Assembly (NCBI GenBank): GCA_963675935.2
Contig: CAXXPV010000005.1
Coordinates: forward strand, 124,001 to 188,000
Length of the DNA stretch: 64,000 nucleotides
Reading direction: 5' to 3'
From: G963675935 sp963675935
Lineage (GTDB): Bacteria > Planctomycetota > Planctomycetia > Pirellulales > Thermoguttaceae
Shown: positions 36,410-45,440 of the stretch, one piece after another
Layout of the letters: each line of letters begins with the position of its first letter
Numbering within the stretch: position 1 is the first letter of the stretch
The notes under the pieces: model-generated
What the model was told of the DNA's origin: nothing
The model's input: the letters and a program-made list of their open reading frames with translations, nothing else
Databases searched by the model: none
Translations under genes and position numbers: made by a program

Positions 36410-36730
36410 CGTAACCGTTCACGGGTCGGTGGACGAAAAGTAGCAGGCACACTCCGTTTGCCGTCCGCAGTGGTGTTATCCTGCGAAAATGGGGCTGCCC
36501 CCATTTGTACAATCAGAAGGCATCCATGCGGAAAGTTTCTCCATTGTTTTGCGCAGGCCGTCGCATTGGCAACGAGAAACGGCACTATTGTTGCGAGCGC
36601 CGTTCCCGTCGCCAACGGACAGCCGTCAACGAAAGATCGGCCGGAGCACGAACCTCCGGCCGGTAAAATGCCGCAGTTAGGATTTGGATGAGTGAATTGT
36701 CAAAGAGCAAACGCCGGTGATGTGGCGAGA
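36410..36730. other. Scarred intergenic region inside the cas locus
   Basis: Begins with GTAACCGTTCACGGG (36411-36425), identical to the terminal repeat of the MITEs at 42890 and 46036, but without a matching second end. A palindrome near 36640-36665 (CCGGAG...CTCCGG) is repeat-like. No gene. Probably formed by insertion and deletion events that removed part of the cas operon. Confidence 0.5.
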
Positions 36731-37597
36731 TCAGTCACCGTCGTTCATGGCCGCAAATAGGCCAAGACCGAAGAATCGACCGCCGCCAATACAAATCGGC
36801 CCGGGAACTTGAACGGGCCAGCCTTTCGCATCTCGCCATTGGATGTGAACGTGATAACGGGGATACTTCTGCAAGTGGCTGGGAATGCCGTAGCGTGAGG
36901 CCAACTCCGTTCCGGGTAAGAAACCGGCCGCCCGCCAGTCGATGACGGCATGTTGCCTTAGCACGTCGGAAAAGCCGGCTTGCCCGATGGCCTTTCGGAT
37001 CAAAGCGTCGATTCGCTCATTGAGTTTGCCGAGCCAGCGTTTTTGGCTATCGGCGTCGGAATTGTCTTTCAAGCGGCGGCGGTAATGGCGGCAATCATCG
37101 TAACCCGGCAAAACCACCGGCGTCACAGTGGCCCAAGTGGACGAAGAGCGGACATAATGCCGAATCTGCTTATCGTTGTTGGGAAGACGCGATAAGATGG
37201 CCTGAGATTGCCCATGCCGTTCCTCGATCAACTCCGCGCCCGACAATGCCTGACCGGCCCAGGCGATCTCTCGCTGATGGCAGTCAGTCAACACGGTGAT
37301 CAACACACGGCGAACGGCCCCGACCACATGGGCTTGACCTTCGCCCCGGAATTCGATGCTTGGCAGTGGAAGGAAAGCGAAGCGATTCGGCCCGACGGGC
37401 TGATGCGTTTCACCTTTGGCTTCGCCGTGACCGAGGACGAAAGAATCGATCCATTGTGTTTCATCGGGCCTCGCTTTTTGCGATGCCTTCTTTGCAGCGC
37501 AACGCATCATGCCCGCCACGGTTAAGCCTTGCCATGGAAAAGGGTCATTGCCTGTCATTGCCTTGAAAGCGTTCTTGAAGCAAACGATGTCACTCAT
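36731..37597 (-). pseudogene. Deletion fusion: Cas3 N-terminus joined to Csb2 (Cas5/Cas6-type)
   Basis: The first 23 residues, MSDIVCFKNAFKAMTGNDPF then PWQ, match the N-terminus of subtype I-G Cas3 helicases. From GLTVAGMMRCAAKK on, the frame is the C-terminal two thirds of Csb2, the subtype I-G Cas5/Cas6-like protein (GHGEAKGETHQPVGPNRF, LPLPSIEFRG, and the glycine-rich loop GPICIGGGRFFGLGLF at the end). A single deletion would have removed the rest of cas3, the genes for the Cas7- and Cas8-like subunits (Csb1, Csx17) and the start of csb2, leaving the frame open by chance. The ATG overlaps the end of the WYL regulator by 8 bases, as an intact operon start would. Confidence 0.75.
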
Positions 37598-38688
37598 GCC
37601 CGGCCCTTTCTTTGCCCGTCGTCTTGCCACGACACAGCAATTGGTGTCCGTAAACAGTAGTCAGTGCCTCCACTTCGCCCAACATAGTCACCCTCGACCT
37701 CTCCGGCTCCACCACCTCTGCGTGCCGCCCAAAACTTAAAATCCACCGCATAATCTCCTCCGTCCCGTCGAGGTCGAACTCGGCCAGGAGGCTGCCGTCC
37801 TTTTCGCTGGTCAGCTTTTGGCTGGCGTGCCATGTGGATTCCCGGACGTAGCGGGCAATCGTGGGCGAGAATCGAACCTTCACATGGACCGCGCCGTCGC
37901 CGTGGAAAACGCCAAATGACTTGGCAAAGTGGGCGCGGAGATCAAAATCGTCGGGCCGGTTGAAACGGAGTTCCTCCAGTTTGACGGCTTCGATCCGATC
38001 GACTTTCCAATGGCGAACAGGATTCGCTTCGGCCACATCGCCCTCACCCTGCCCTCTCCCGGTGGGCGAGGGGAGGCAGCTCGCCGCCCGCTCCACTTTC
38101 TGTCCGACCAGGTAGAGTGAGCCGCGATGATACGTCAGCCCGAATGGATAGATGTCGTACGTGACTGGCTCGGTCGCCCGAAGCGACTGGTACGTGATGA
38201 ACACAGCCCGGCGGTCCTCAATGGCCACCATCAGATCGTCGATCAAGTCGGCCTTCTGTGAGTAATCGCTGACACCCACCATTGTCTGGTGGAACATCGC
38301 TGCGAACTGATCGACGTATTTCAGGGCATCGTCGTTGCCCAGCGAGGCGCGAATCTTGCGGCACGCCTGCTGGGCGGCTTCCCAGAAGACTGTGCCCGCT
38401 AACGGCTCCAGAAATCGCCGGCCCAAATAAAGGGCAATGGCTTCGTCGTAAGCGAACGACATCCCGGGCTGGTTTTTGTCCGGGTCAATACGATAACTTT
38501 TTCGTCCGAATTGGCCGACGGTTTCGATCAATGGGAAGCCGGCCGTCTGAAACGCCTCCAAGTCGCGGCGAATGTCTTCTCGCCAACGCCCATTTCGGCG
38601 ACAGCTCTTTGATGGTGACCCCATGGTGGCGGGCGCAGAGTGTTCGTAGTAGAATCCACTGCCTAACCAAGGGGGATGCTTCCGTCAT
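37590..38688 (-). pseudogene. WYL-domain transcription regulator of the cas operon, frameshifted
   Basis: The C-terminal 330 residues form a WYL regulator (LIDDLMVAIEDRRAVFITYQ, YPFGLTYHRGSLYLVGQ, LDGTEEIMRWILSFGRHAEV). The N-terminal HTH starts MTEASPLVRQWILLRTLCAR at 38688 but slips frame twice near 38590-38625; adding one base at each of two places would give KELSAEMGVGEKTIRRDLEAF, a normal HTH_11. WYL regulators often head type I cas operons. A palindromic repeat (SCLPSPTGRGQGEGD in translation) is inserted at about residue 185. Two close indels could also be sequencing errors. Confidence 0.8.
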
Positions 38689-39033
38689 GGTTGCATTGCC
38701 TCGTTTGAGCTAGCATCGGACGAGAGGCTGAGTATAATTCACGTTATCCCGGCCGGGAAGCCCCGTGCTTGTGGCGATTCCACTGCCAACAGTCTGGTGC
38801 AGCATAGCTTTCATGGATTTGTTGATCACGGCTGCTAAAAAATGGTATCGGGCAGACCGATCCCCACCACACAGAGAGCGATCAGAGCAGATTGCACTGG
38901 ACCGCTGCCCTTGGGCAGGGCAACCGGCTGCCACGTCACGGACGTCACAGTTCGTAACCAATATAGCAGAGGGGTTGTACAGATTCCGACCAACCCCGAA
39001 GATTTTTTCCGACGGGCTTATTTGCACTGTGTT
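38689..39033. other. Non-coding between cas regulator and response regulator
   Basis: No convincing frame. It contains the promoter region for the leftward WYL gene; no clear promoter elements or palindromes were identified. Confidence 0.4.
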
Positions 39034-39900
39034 TCACACTCCCGCTGTTGATACTGGTTTCTGCCGGGACTTGGGGTCTGGACGTGCCTGTTCTTCGTTG
39101 CTGATGCAAACCACAATCGACTCCGCCAATCGATAGCCAATACTGCGGCTCAGCAAGACGTCTTCCCGGCTACAGACAAAGCCTGCGGATTCGAGCTGTT
39201 CCGCGACTGTGTTCCGAAACTCCTTAACGGTCTCGGCAATGGCATTCTGGCCGCCCGTTGCACCAAGCTGTGCGGCCAGCTTGGCGCCACTACGGGCGAC
39301 GAACTTTCCATTGGGACGTTTTTCACGCAAAATGTCCAGTATTCGCCGCATGCGGGTGAGCCCTTCGACGACCGTCGCGCCGCACAGCGTCACGCGATCA
39401 GGGAAGAACACCATTTCACCGCCTTTAAACGGCGTTGGCGTGTCAGAACCACGATCTGGGGCACCTGCCGGGTCAGTATTGTGCCTTTTTTTAGGCGGTG
39501 CAAGTGCATCCAGAATCACCCGGTCAAGCGTGTTGCCAGTCGGCGGGAACGGCTTCTTGACGTAGTCGACCGCGCCGTTCTTCATGACTCGGACTGCCAG
39601 ATCGGGGCAGTCCAAGCCGTGGCCCGTCATCACGATGATCGGCGTCATTTCGTCAACCCGGTGCCTGACGATCTCGCGCAGCAGGTTCTCGCCATTCTGA
39701 ATTCGGGCAAGCCCTCGATCCGTCCGAACGGGCAGTTCCAAGTCCAAGAGATAATAGGAATACCGCTTGGCCGTGAGCAGCTGGCGTGCCTCTTCCTGCG
39801 ATCGGGCCTGATCGTACCTGTGCCCGAGCGAGTCGAGAATATCGGCGACTACATCCTGGATCCCCGGATCGTCGTCAATCACCAATGCTTCGTAGGTCAT
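39034..39900 (-). CDS. Two-component response regulator with C-terminal winged-helix-like domain
   Basis: A 288-residue protein. The ATG at 39900 follows GGGAGGTG and is preferred over the GTG two codons upstream. The receiver domain has the acidic pair VIDDD, the phospho-acceptor in YLLDLELP and the Lys in VDYVKKPF. A charged linker leads to a C-terminal region (about 180-270) with FRNTVAEQLESAG and LLSRSIGYRLAE, which resembles winged-helix output domains. It overlaps the end of the kinase fragment by 26 bases, so the two were one operon. Confidence 0.82.
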   Translation of the reverse strand: MTYEALVIDDDPGIQDVVADILDSLGHRYDQARSQEEARQLLTAKRYSYYLLDLELPVRTDRGLARIQNGENLLREIVRHRVDEMTPIIVMTGHGLDCPDLAVRVMKNGAVDYVKKPFPPTGNTLDRVILDALAPPKKRHNTDPAGAPDRGSDTPTPFKGGEMVFFPDRVTLCGATVVEGLTRMRRILDILREKRPNGKFVARSGAKLAAQLGATGGQNAIAETVKEFRNTVAEQLESAGFVCSREDVLLSRSIGYRLAESIVVCISNEEQARPDPKSRQKPVSTAGV

Positions 39901-40342
39901 ATTCACCTCCCGCGTCTTGTTCGATCGGCAGGATGATGGTCACGGTGGTTCCCACATCCATTTCACTTTTGATGCCGATGCTGCCGCCAAGCGCGGCCAG
40001 ATTCCGCCGCGCAATGGGCAATCCGAACCCGGTGCCCTGACTCTTCTTGGTTGTTTTTCCCGGCTCGAATTCCAAAATCTCCACCAGATCCTCGGTGCAG
40101 ATCCCCATGCCGCTATCACGAACGGTGATCTCGAACGCCTTCGCGTCCGTCAGTCGGGCGGAAACCGCAATGGTGCCCGACCGAAACTTGCTCGGCCCTT
40201 CGCCAAAGGCCTCAAAGGCATTTTTCAACACATTGGCAATGGCAATCAGAATCAGATGGCGAGAAACCTCCACGACGAGCGAGCCGGGGATGTCGGATCC
40301 CGAAAGGGCCGCGATCACCTTGTCTGCCTGGTCCTGATTCAA
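39875..40342 (-). pseudogene. Sensor histidine kinase, only the ATPase domain left
   Basis: The HATPase_c domain is complete: N box IAIANVLKNAFEAF, G1 VRDSGMGI, G2 GTGFGLPIARRN and the end LGGSIGIKSEMDVGTTVTI. The sensor part and the His-containing dimerisation helices are missing; upstream sequence belongs to unrelated fragments. As it stands it could not autophosphorylate at a conserved His. The partner response regulator overlaps its 3' end. Confidence 0.8.
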
Positions 40343-40354
40343 TTCGGCTTTTGT

Positions 40355-40652
40355 CTACAGCAATTCCACGTCTTTGCCGGCGATTGCTTTGGACAGTTCG
40401 GACGGCCAAAAGGCGTTGGCAAGTTTTTGGGCCACGACGCCGAACTTCATTCGCGTGCCCCGCAGGCTGTCTTCCAAAAACTGCCGGTAACGCTCGGGAT
40501 TGCCGAATTGCGTCAACGTCACCCGGATGGCCGGCGCCAAGCTCTCGTTGATGCGTTCCGCCACGGCCTTGCGAACGAAGAACCGCTGGTCCTGCAGTTC
40601 GGAAAGACGGGCCAGAAGCCCGGATCGCTCCTGCTGCAAAGTCGCCAGCTTA
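40355..40652 (-). pseudogene. C-terminal fragment of an uncharacterised coiled-coil protein
   Basis: Reads KLATLQQERSGLLARLSELQ, FFVRKAVAERINESLAPAIR, VTLTQFGNPERYRQFLEDSL and ends AIAGKDVELL. The style (coiled coil then a conserved globular end) recalls ATP-binding coiled-coil proteins found in planctomycetes, but I cannot name the family. It is fused upstream to an IS66 transposase remnant. Confidence 0.45.
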
Positions 40653-41072
40653 TGGCGAACGATTCTTCCGGCAGCACGACGAACTCTTCCGCGACGGGCA
40701 GGTGGGAATAGTCGCGCCGACCGTGACCGGCATGACCATGCTGCGCACCGCGTTTCTTGGGAGTCGTTCCGACCTCTGGGGATCGAACAAATCGTTCGAG
40801 CGATGACCTTGGGCCGACTTCTCCGACTTGCGGCCAAAGAGTTTGTCTTGCAGGGCGTGGACTTGGCCACGCGATTGTTCAAGCTCCTCCTCCAACTGCT
40901 CGATGCGTTTGACGGCCTTGGCGTGTTGGCTTTTCCAGTAGCCGACCTCCCGGCGAAAATATCGCTGCAACTGTTCCAACGCCCGCTCCAGCCGCAGCAC
41001 GGCAGGGCAGTTGGTGCAGGAAGCCGATGGCTCCGGCGTCTCGACTGGAAGGTCCAGAAGCGTGGCATTCAT
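40650..41072 (-). pseudogene. IS66 TnpC N-terminal remnant
   Basis: Carries the IS66 TnpC leader: a coiled coil (LERALEQLQRYFRREVGYWK, KRIEQLEEELEQSRGQVHAL) and LFGRKSEKS. The remainder is in a shifted frame (GHGRRDYSHLPVAEEFVVLP is visible in the next frame), and the zinc and catalytic domains are missing. Unrelated at close range to the intact IS66 at 48168-50936. Confidence 0.7.
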
Positions 41073-41651
41073 AAGGCCACGCTATAACCGGATTGACTGC
41101 CTCAAACCAGATCAATATCTTCGCCAACCCACCCCAAAGGACGGATTAGACGAAGCTTTACTCGCAGCAACGCGCAAATTATTGCCGTTACGTATGTTAG
41201 GCGAGTCTTGCGGCCGTTGAAATGCGGCGCATTTATGGTTCCAAGACGCCTACTTTGTCGTGCAACAATGCAGATATAGCGACTATTCAACGCCAATTGC
41301 GGCCGTCTCGATTGTCAATCAGACATGGCGGGGAGGGTGGGGTCAAAATCAACGGCCGTCGGCAAGTTTTGGGGAAGCCGCCCCGCCGTGCCATATCGAA
41401 CTTCTTTGGAATTCTGACGAACAAGCTGACGCGGCGATTCTCCGAGGAATCGCAAAAAAGGTTGGTGCGAACATTTCAAGACCACGCCGGAAATTCACTG
41501 ACGCGGCGATTTCGCAAAGATACTCAACCCTGCTCAACAATGCAGATGCGACGGGAGTCACCTGATTCAGCCATTTCCTTGATACGCACCGACCAATTGC
41601 ATCACCAGTGCCTTATCCATTACAATCAACGCAACAAGCTGGAGAACGAAT
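41073..41651. other. Intergenic region with short similar segments
   Basis: About 580 bases with no supported gene. Two segments starting CTGACGCGGCGATT (near 41430 and 41500) are similar and may be a diverged duplicate; the first contains GCGATTC-TCCGA-GGAATCGC, a small hairpin. Nothing else recognised. Confidence 0.35.
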
Positions 41652-42299
41652 GTGCCAACTGCCGAAATCATTGAACTTACAGCCGACCACGTAAAATCTC
41701 TTTTGTCCGGCGAAGGAAGCGGCCACGATTGGTGGCACATCGAGCGGGTATGGCGAATGGCGAAACGGATCGGACAGGCTGAAGGAGCCGACATGCTTGT
41801 TGTGGAACTGGCCGCCCTGCTTCACGACATCGCCGATTGGAAGGCGCACGGCGGCGATGCCACCGTTGGCCCGAACACGGCAAGGACGTGGCTTGGCTCG
41901 CTCGGCGTTGATTCAGCCATGACACAGCATGTCAGTCAGATTATCGCCGACATCTCTTTCAAGGGAGCAGGCGTTGAGCAACCGACGCTCTCCCTGGAAG
42001 GCCGAGTGGTACAAGACGCCGACCGCTTGGACGCGATCGGGGCAATCGGCATCGCCCGAGCGTTTGCCTATGGCGGAAGCAAGGGCCGATTGATCTACGA
42101 TCCGGCTTGCAAACCGACAGAGCATCAGACCGCCGCTTCCTATCTGAACACCAACGGCACAACCATCAATCACTTCTACGAAAAGCTGTTGTTGCTCAGG
42201 AACCGCATGAACACACCGAGCGGATAAACCATTGCCGAGCAACGCCATCAGTTCATGGAGGAGTTCTTGCGGCAGTTCTACGAAGAATGGGGTGAGTAA
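41652..42299 (+). pseudogene. HD-domain phosphohydrolase with a premature stop
   Basis: A YedJ-type HD protein: GHDWWHIERVWRMA (first His), LLHDIADWK (HD pair) and VVQDADRLDAIG (last Asp), all metal ligands present. The frame opens with GTG at 41652 behind GGAGAACGA; the nearby ATG is out of frame. A TAA at 42225-42227 ends it at 191 residues, but the same frame continues TIAEQRHQFMEEFLRQFYEE and ends at 42299, which matches the usual C-terminal helix. The loss of that helix may or may not matter, since the catalytic core is complete. Confidence 0.75.
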
Positions 42300-42452
42300 C
42301 CATGCGAAACATGTCGGATTGTCATGACTACTATGATGTAGTACAGTCCACCGAACAGCATCGAACGGTAGTCTATCCGCGAACAAGAAGGGAGGGAAAA
42401 CTGAGCCGTAGCATCTTAATGGCTCAACTGCCTTGCCCGCAACGAATCACGG

Positions 42453-42860
42453 TCATACTTGCCCAAGCCGTTTCATTTCAATTTCAGCCACCACCGATTC
42501 AGGCAGTTGCTCCGATTCCTCCCACGGCCCATAGTGCCGATTTCTTAGGAATAGAAAGATGGCGTGGTCGGCCGAATATCTCTTGCTGACTTCGGGTTTC
42601 AGTGTCTTGTAATACTTATCCCGCTTAAAATCTCTGACGCCAACCGGCATGGCAAGGTCCATCACGTCGTCGCCACGTTCGCACCATGCGTGGCCGATTC
42701 GCTTTTCCAGTCGTCCACTGAGAACGGTGCCGTGAACCAACGTCCAACTCTGTTGTTTCGACGCTGAGGCCCACCTGTATGCGGCACGATAACAGTCGCC
42801 CGTGAAATCCTGCTGGAGCAGATCGTCGGGCGTATCGGGTTGGAATGATTTTCGTTTCAT
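42453..42860 (-). CDS. Uncharacterised protein, possible papain-like fold
   Basis: A 135-residue protein starting MKRKSFQPDTPDDLLQQDF. A Cys in FTGDCYRAAYRWA and a His in KRIGHAWCE followed by DVMDLA are spaced as in papain/NlpC-like hydrolases, but this is only a pattern. The upstream start codon at 42908 is rejected because it reads through the MITE that begins at 42890. Promoter elements must lie between 42860 and the MITE or within it. Confidence 0.5.
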   Translation of the reverse strand: MKRKSFQPDTPDDLLQQDFTGDCYRAAYRWASASKQQSWTLVHGTVLSGRLEKRIGHAWCERGDDVMDLAMPVGVRDFKRDKYYKTLKPEVSKRYSADHAIFLFLRNRHYGPWEESEQLPESVVAEIEMKRLGQV

Positions 42861-42889
42861 TGGCTTGCCGATGGTTGCTACTGTAAAAA

Positions 42890-43013
42890 GTAACCGTTCA
42901 CGGGGCACCCGTCATTCTGAGCGCAGCGAAGAATCTCTCGTAGGATCGCGGCCCAGACGAGATTCTTCGCTGCGCTCAGAATGACGATGTTTTCCCGGCC
43001 CGTGAACGGTTAC
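42890..43013. mobile_element. 124-bp MITE, copy 1, with 9-bp target duplication
   Basis: Terminal inverted repeats GTAACCGTTCACGGG at both ends; CTGTAAAAA directly repeated on each side (42881-42889 and 43014-43022). Inside is a second, long inverted repeat built on GTCATTCTGAGCGCAGCGAA...TTCGCTGCGCTCAGAATGAC, so the transcript would fold into one long hairpin. No coding capacity. About 96% identical to the copy at 46036-46159. Confidence 0.93.
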
Positions 43014-43139
43014 CTGTAAAAATAGTTCAAGAAGGCGGGCCAATGCAAGCATTTCGCTGGAGGCGAACGAAAAATGGAGAGGCGTCTCTGGGGCAACAGG
43101 GCGAGTCTCAATCAAAGAACGGGTTAGCATGGAACTAAT

Positions 43140-43829
43140 TCAGCCAATACTAATCCACCGCAATGCCATTAAAGCCATTTTCAACGGGCATTCTTCTTCA
43201 ACGGCCTCCCCACGACGATACCGGCTCAGCAACTCCTGGGATCGCTGGGCCAGCATCCGTCGCACTTCACGCCGCTTCCCTTTGATTCTGGCAATCTTCA
43301 TGGAATCGTAGGCCGTGGTCTGGTGCCGCATCCATGCGATGACCGCAGCCTCGGCCCTTTGTTCGACAGGGATTCGTTTTGTCCTGGCCACTGTGCCGCT
43401 ACCCACCGGCGTGGCGTGGGCGGAAACGGCATGAGCAAGACGGTCGGCGAGTTCAGCATAGGTTGGATGGAAGTCGAGGAACTTCAAGACCGTCTCATAG
43501 AAAGTGTGAACGTATTCGGTCTGCGCCTTGTCCCGGCGTCGGGCATCGGCTTCCTTCTTTTTGACAAAAGAGACTGTAGATCGTTCAACTTCGAGTTCGG
43601 CTTTAATCTTGACAACCACTGCCGATGATGCCCAAACGCCCCTTGAGAAGACTTTTCGCCCTTTCTTCTCTTGGACGATCCAATGATCTCCAGCCGCTTT
43701 GACACGACGAGTTAGGGCAGCATCGCCGGGCGGCAACAACATCCAGTCAGTTGGTGCCGTCAGGACTTTTCCATCGGCAGAACGGACGGTGTTTGGGGTG
43801 GGGCCGGGGAGGAAGGTGTTGGTGGTCAT
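43140..43829 (-). CDS. DUF2293 domain-containing protein
   Basis: A 229-residue basic protein. The N-terminal part (KVLTAPTDWMLLPPGDAALT, VQEKKGRKVFSRGVWA) and the central YAELADRLAHAVSAHA...EAAVIAWMRHQTTAYD match the DUF2293 family. Arg/Lys-rich C-terminal helix (KIARIKGKRREVRRMLAQRS). No known function; nucleic-acid binding is possible from composition only. It is read 6 bases after the GNAT gene, in the same direction. Confidence 0.8.
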   Translation of the reverse strand: MTTNTFLPGPTPNTVRSADGKVLTAPTDWMLLPPGDAALTRRVKAAGDHWIVQEKKGRKVFSRGVWASSAVVVKIKAELEVERSTVSFVKKKEADARRRDKAQTEYVHTFYETVLKFLDFHPTYAELADRLAHAVSAHATPVGSGTVARTKRIPVEQRAEAAVIAWMRHQTTAYDSMKIARIKGKRREVRRMLAQRSQELLSRYRRGEAVEEECPLKMALMALRWISIG

Positions 43830-43834
43830 TGCTG

Positions 43835-44347
43835 TCAGGCTGGATGGTCTATGCCGATGAAAAACGCCGGATGGTGCGTCACGTTTCCTTCAAGCATCTT
43901 GTCGCCCATCGGCAAGCACATGAGAACCTCGGCCGGAACACCCTCCATTTTCAATTCTGGACTGTTTTGGAAGCCGAAACGCTTATAGAAGGCGGGATCG
44001 CCAACCAGGACGCAACCTTTTGCTCCCAGACCACGAATCTGCTTCAAGCCTTCATTGACGAGGGCCTGACCGATCCCCTTTCTCTGATAAGAGGGCAAAA
44101 CGGCGACGGGTCCAACTCCAAGCCACTCACAGTCGTGGCCATCGATCTTGACCGGCGAGAATGCGATTTGCCCCACAACCTCCCCGTCCACCTCAGCGAC
44201 CAACGAGAGGGTTAAGGCGTTATCGGCCCTCAATCCCTCAATAATCAGATGTTCGGTTTGGTGGCTGAAGGGATGGTTCGCAAATGCGTCGATTAAAATT
44301 TGCCGGATCGAATCGTAATCGGCAGGAGTTTCGGGTCGGATAATCAT
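43835..44347 (-). CDS. GNAT N-acetyltransferase (YhbS-like)
   Basis: A 170-residue acetyltransferase. Start at 44347 (MIIRPETPADYDSIRQIL) is the usual GNAT opening. The acetyl-CoA loop is in VAVLPSYQRKGIGQALVNEG, preceded by WLGVGPV; GFQ and the downstream PEL segment fit YhbS-type enzymes. Substrate unknown. It is immediately upstream of the DUF2293 gene. Confidence 0.88.
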   Translation of the reverse strand: MIIRPETPADYDSIRQILIDAFANHPFSHQTEHLIIEGLRADNALTLSLVAEVDGEVVGQIAFSPVKIDGHDCEWLGVGPVAVLPSYQRKGIGQALVNEGLKQIRGLGAKGCVLVGDPAFYKRFGFQNSPELKMEGVPAEVLMCLPMGDKMLEGNVTHHPAFFIGIDHPA

Positions 44348-44605
44348 TTGGCACATCTGAGGTTTGGGAATATCGTCGTCTTTTAGTTCGTGATTTGGTC
44401 CCAGTTTACCACCCGAACGGCAGGTTGGACATTGGTTTGACCGCCGTTTCTGCTGATTTATCCGTTTCAGCAACCTCTTTCAGCATTAGACTTTGGCTAT
44501 TTTCACAATAAGCAATTTCTAATGGGTGGGGCAATTGTTGCCACCCCCATAGAGAAGTAAAATCAGGGGTTGCGAATTCACTAGTCACATCAGGACGGCA
44601 CCATC

Positions 44606-44692
44606 GTGATCGCCCCACGCAATCCACCAGAGCAAGGGCAGTTGGTTGAAGTTCGGCATCGGCAATATGTCGTGACTGAAGTCGCCCAAGGC
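44606..44692 (+). pseudogene. Possible N-terminal remnant of a DISARM DrmD-like helicase
   Basis: GTG at 44606 opens IAPRNPPEQGQLVEVRHRQY then VVTEVAQG, which resembles the N-terminus of SNF2-family helicases of the DrmD type (PEPGQLVEVR-RR-VV). After about 29 codons the frame becomes low-complexity (EKKGGEREAGGGERRQKR), and no helicase motif follows. If correct, a defence gene was once here. The match is short, so confidence is low. Confidence 0.35.
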
Positions 44693-44846
44693 TTGCACGA
44701 GAAGAAGGGCGGGGAGCGGGAAGCGGGGGGCGGGGAAAGAAGGCAAAAAAGAAAAGCGAAGACGATGGGCCAAGGCTTTTTTAGAGGAGAAAAGACCGAT
44801 GAGCCAACAATCCATTGACGCCATCACCGTTTTCGGCAAGGAAATG

Positions 44847-45440
44847 TCACTTGACCGCCGTCGGACCTTGGATGGAGAACCTGCCCTCGTAACCTTTTTC
44901 GGGCGTGCCATCGACGGTTTCAAAAATGAGTTGGCAAATCGGCATTCCCTCGACGATCTTCACATCCAACGGACCTGCATTCCACATTTCAAGTTGCAGA
45001 GGACTTCCGGGATATTTGGCGTCCTCCTTCTTGTATCCGAAACCGGCGTGGACCGTCGGGGCTGTTACGTGGACGCCAATTCCAAGCCGAGCAAGACTGC
45101 TTTTGCCTTCCACTCGTGCGGCAAGCCGAGCACGATGCGGAAGCTGAATTTTTTCGATTGTCCAACCAAGCAGAAAAGCCCCCGACTTGAAGACGAATCC
45201 GTTGGTGCATTCAATGGGAGTCGTGTAGCTCGAACGAACGGCGTCAAAGTTGTAATTCTCGCTGAAGGGGCAAACCACGGCTTCGTCCCCATCGCCATCC
45301 GGTCGTTTCCAGCACACCAATTCTTTCGCAAGGTGAAGATCAACAGCCGTCGAGGACCACGCCTCCGTCTGGGGACTGGGCGTGATTCTCAGAGCATCAC
45401 GGGCAATCGCAGCCTTGATTTCCCTGTCCGAGAGAATCAT
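44847..45440 (-). CDS. dcd: dCTP deaminase
   Basis: A 197-residue trimeric-fold enzyme that deaminates dCTP to dUTP for thymidylate synthesis. It opens MILSDREIKAAI and has RVEGKSSLARLGIGVHVTAP with the conserved Arg-Ser pair. The later LQLEMWNAG carries the catalytic Glu position, and the C-terminus has QGP as in the nucleotide-closing tail. Its start overlaps the end of the upstream small gene by 4 bases. An ordinary metabolic copy is the simplest reading; antiphage dCTP deaminases usually carry extra domains, which are absent. Confidence 0.85.
   Translation of the reverse strand: MILSDREIKAAIARDALRITPSPQTEAWSSTAVDLHLAKELVCWKRPDGDGDEAVVCPFSENYNFDAVRSSYTTPIECTNGFVFKSGAFLLGWTIEKIQLPHRARLAARVEGKSSLARLGIGVHVTAPTVHAGFGYKKEDAKYPGSPLQLEMWNAGPLDVKIVEGMPICQLIFETVDGTPEKGYEGRFSIQGPTAVK

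Noticed and set aside
25023..38688. Treating the array and the I-G-like cas genes as one functional system
   Set aside because: The repeat is of the I-C-like class, the genes lie 10 kb apart with elements between, and the effector genes are missing; the link is unproven.
38710..39027. 105-codon leftward frame between the WYL and response-regulator genes
   Set aside because: No ribosome binding site, no recognisable motif, biased composition.
44847..45440. dCTP deaminase as an antiphage defence gene
   Set aside because: Only the standard housekeeping domain is present; no accessory defence domain and no intact defence neighbours.
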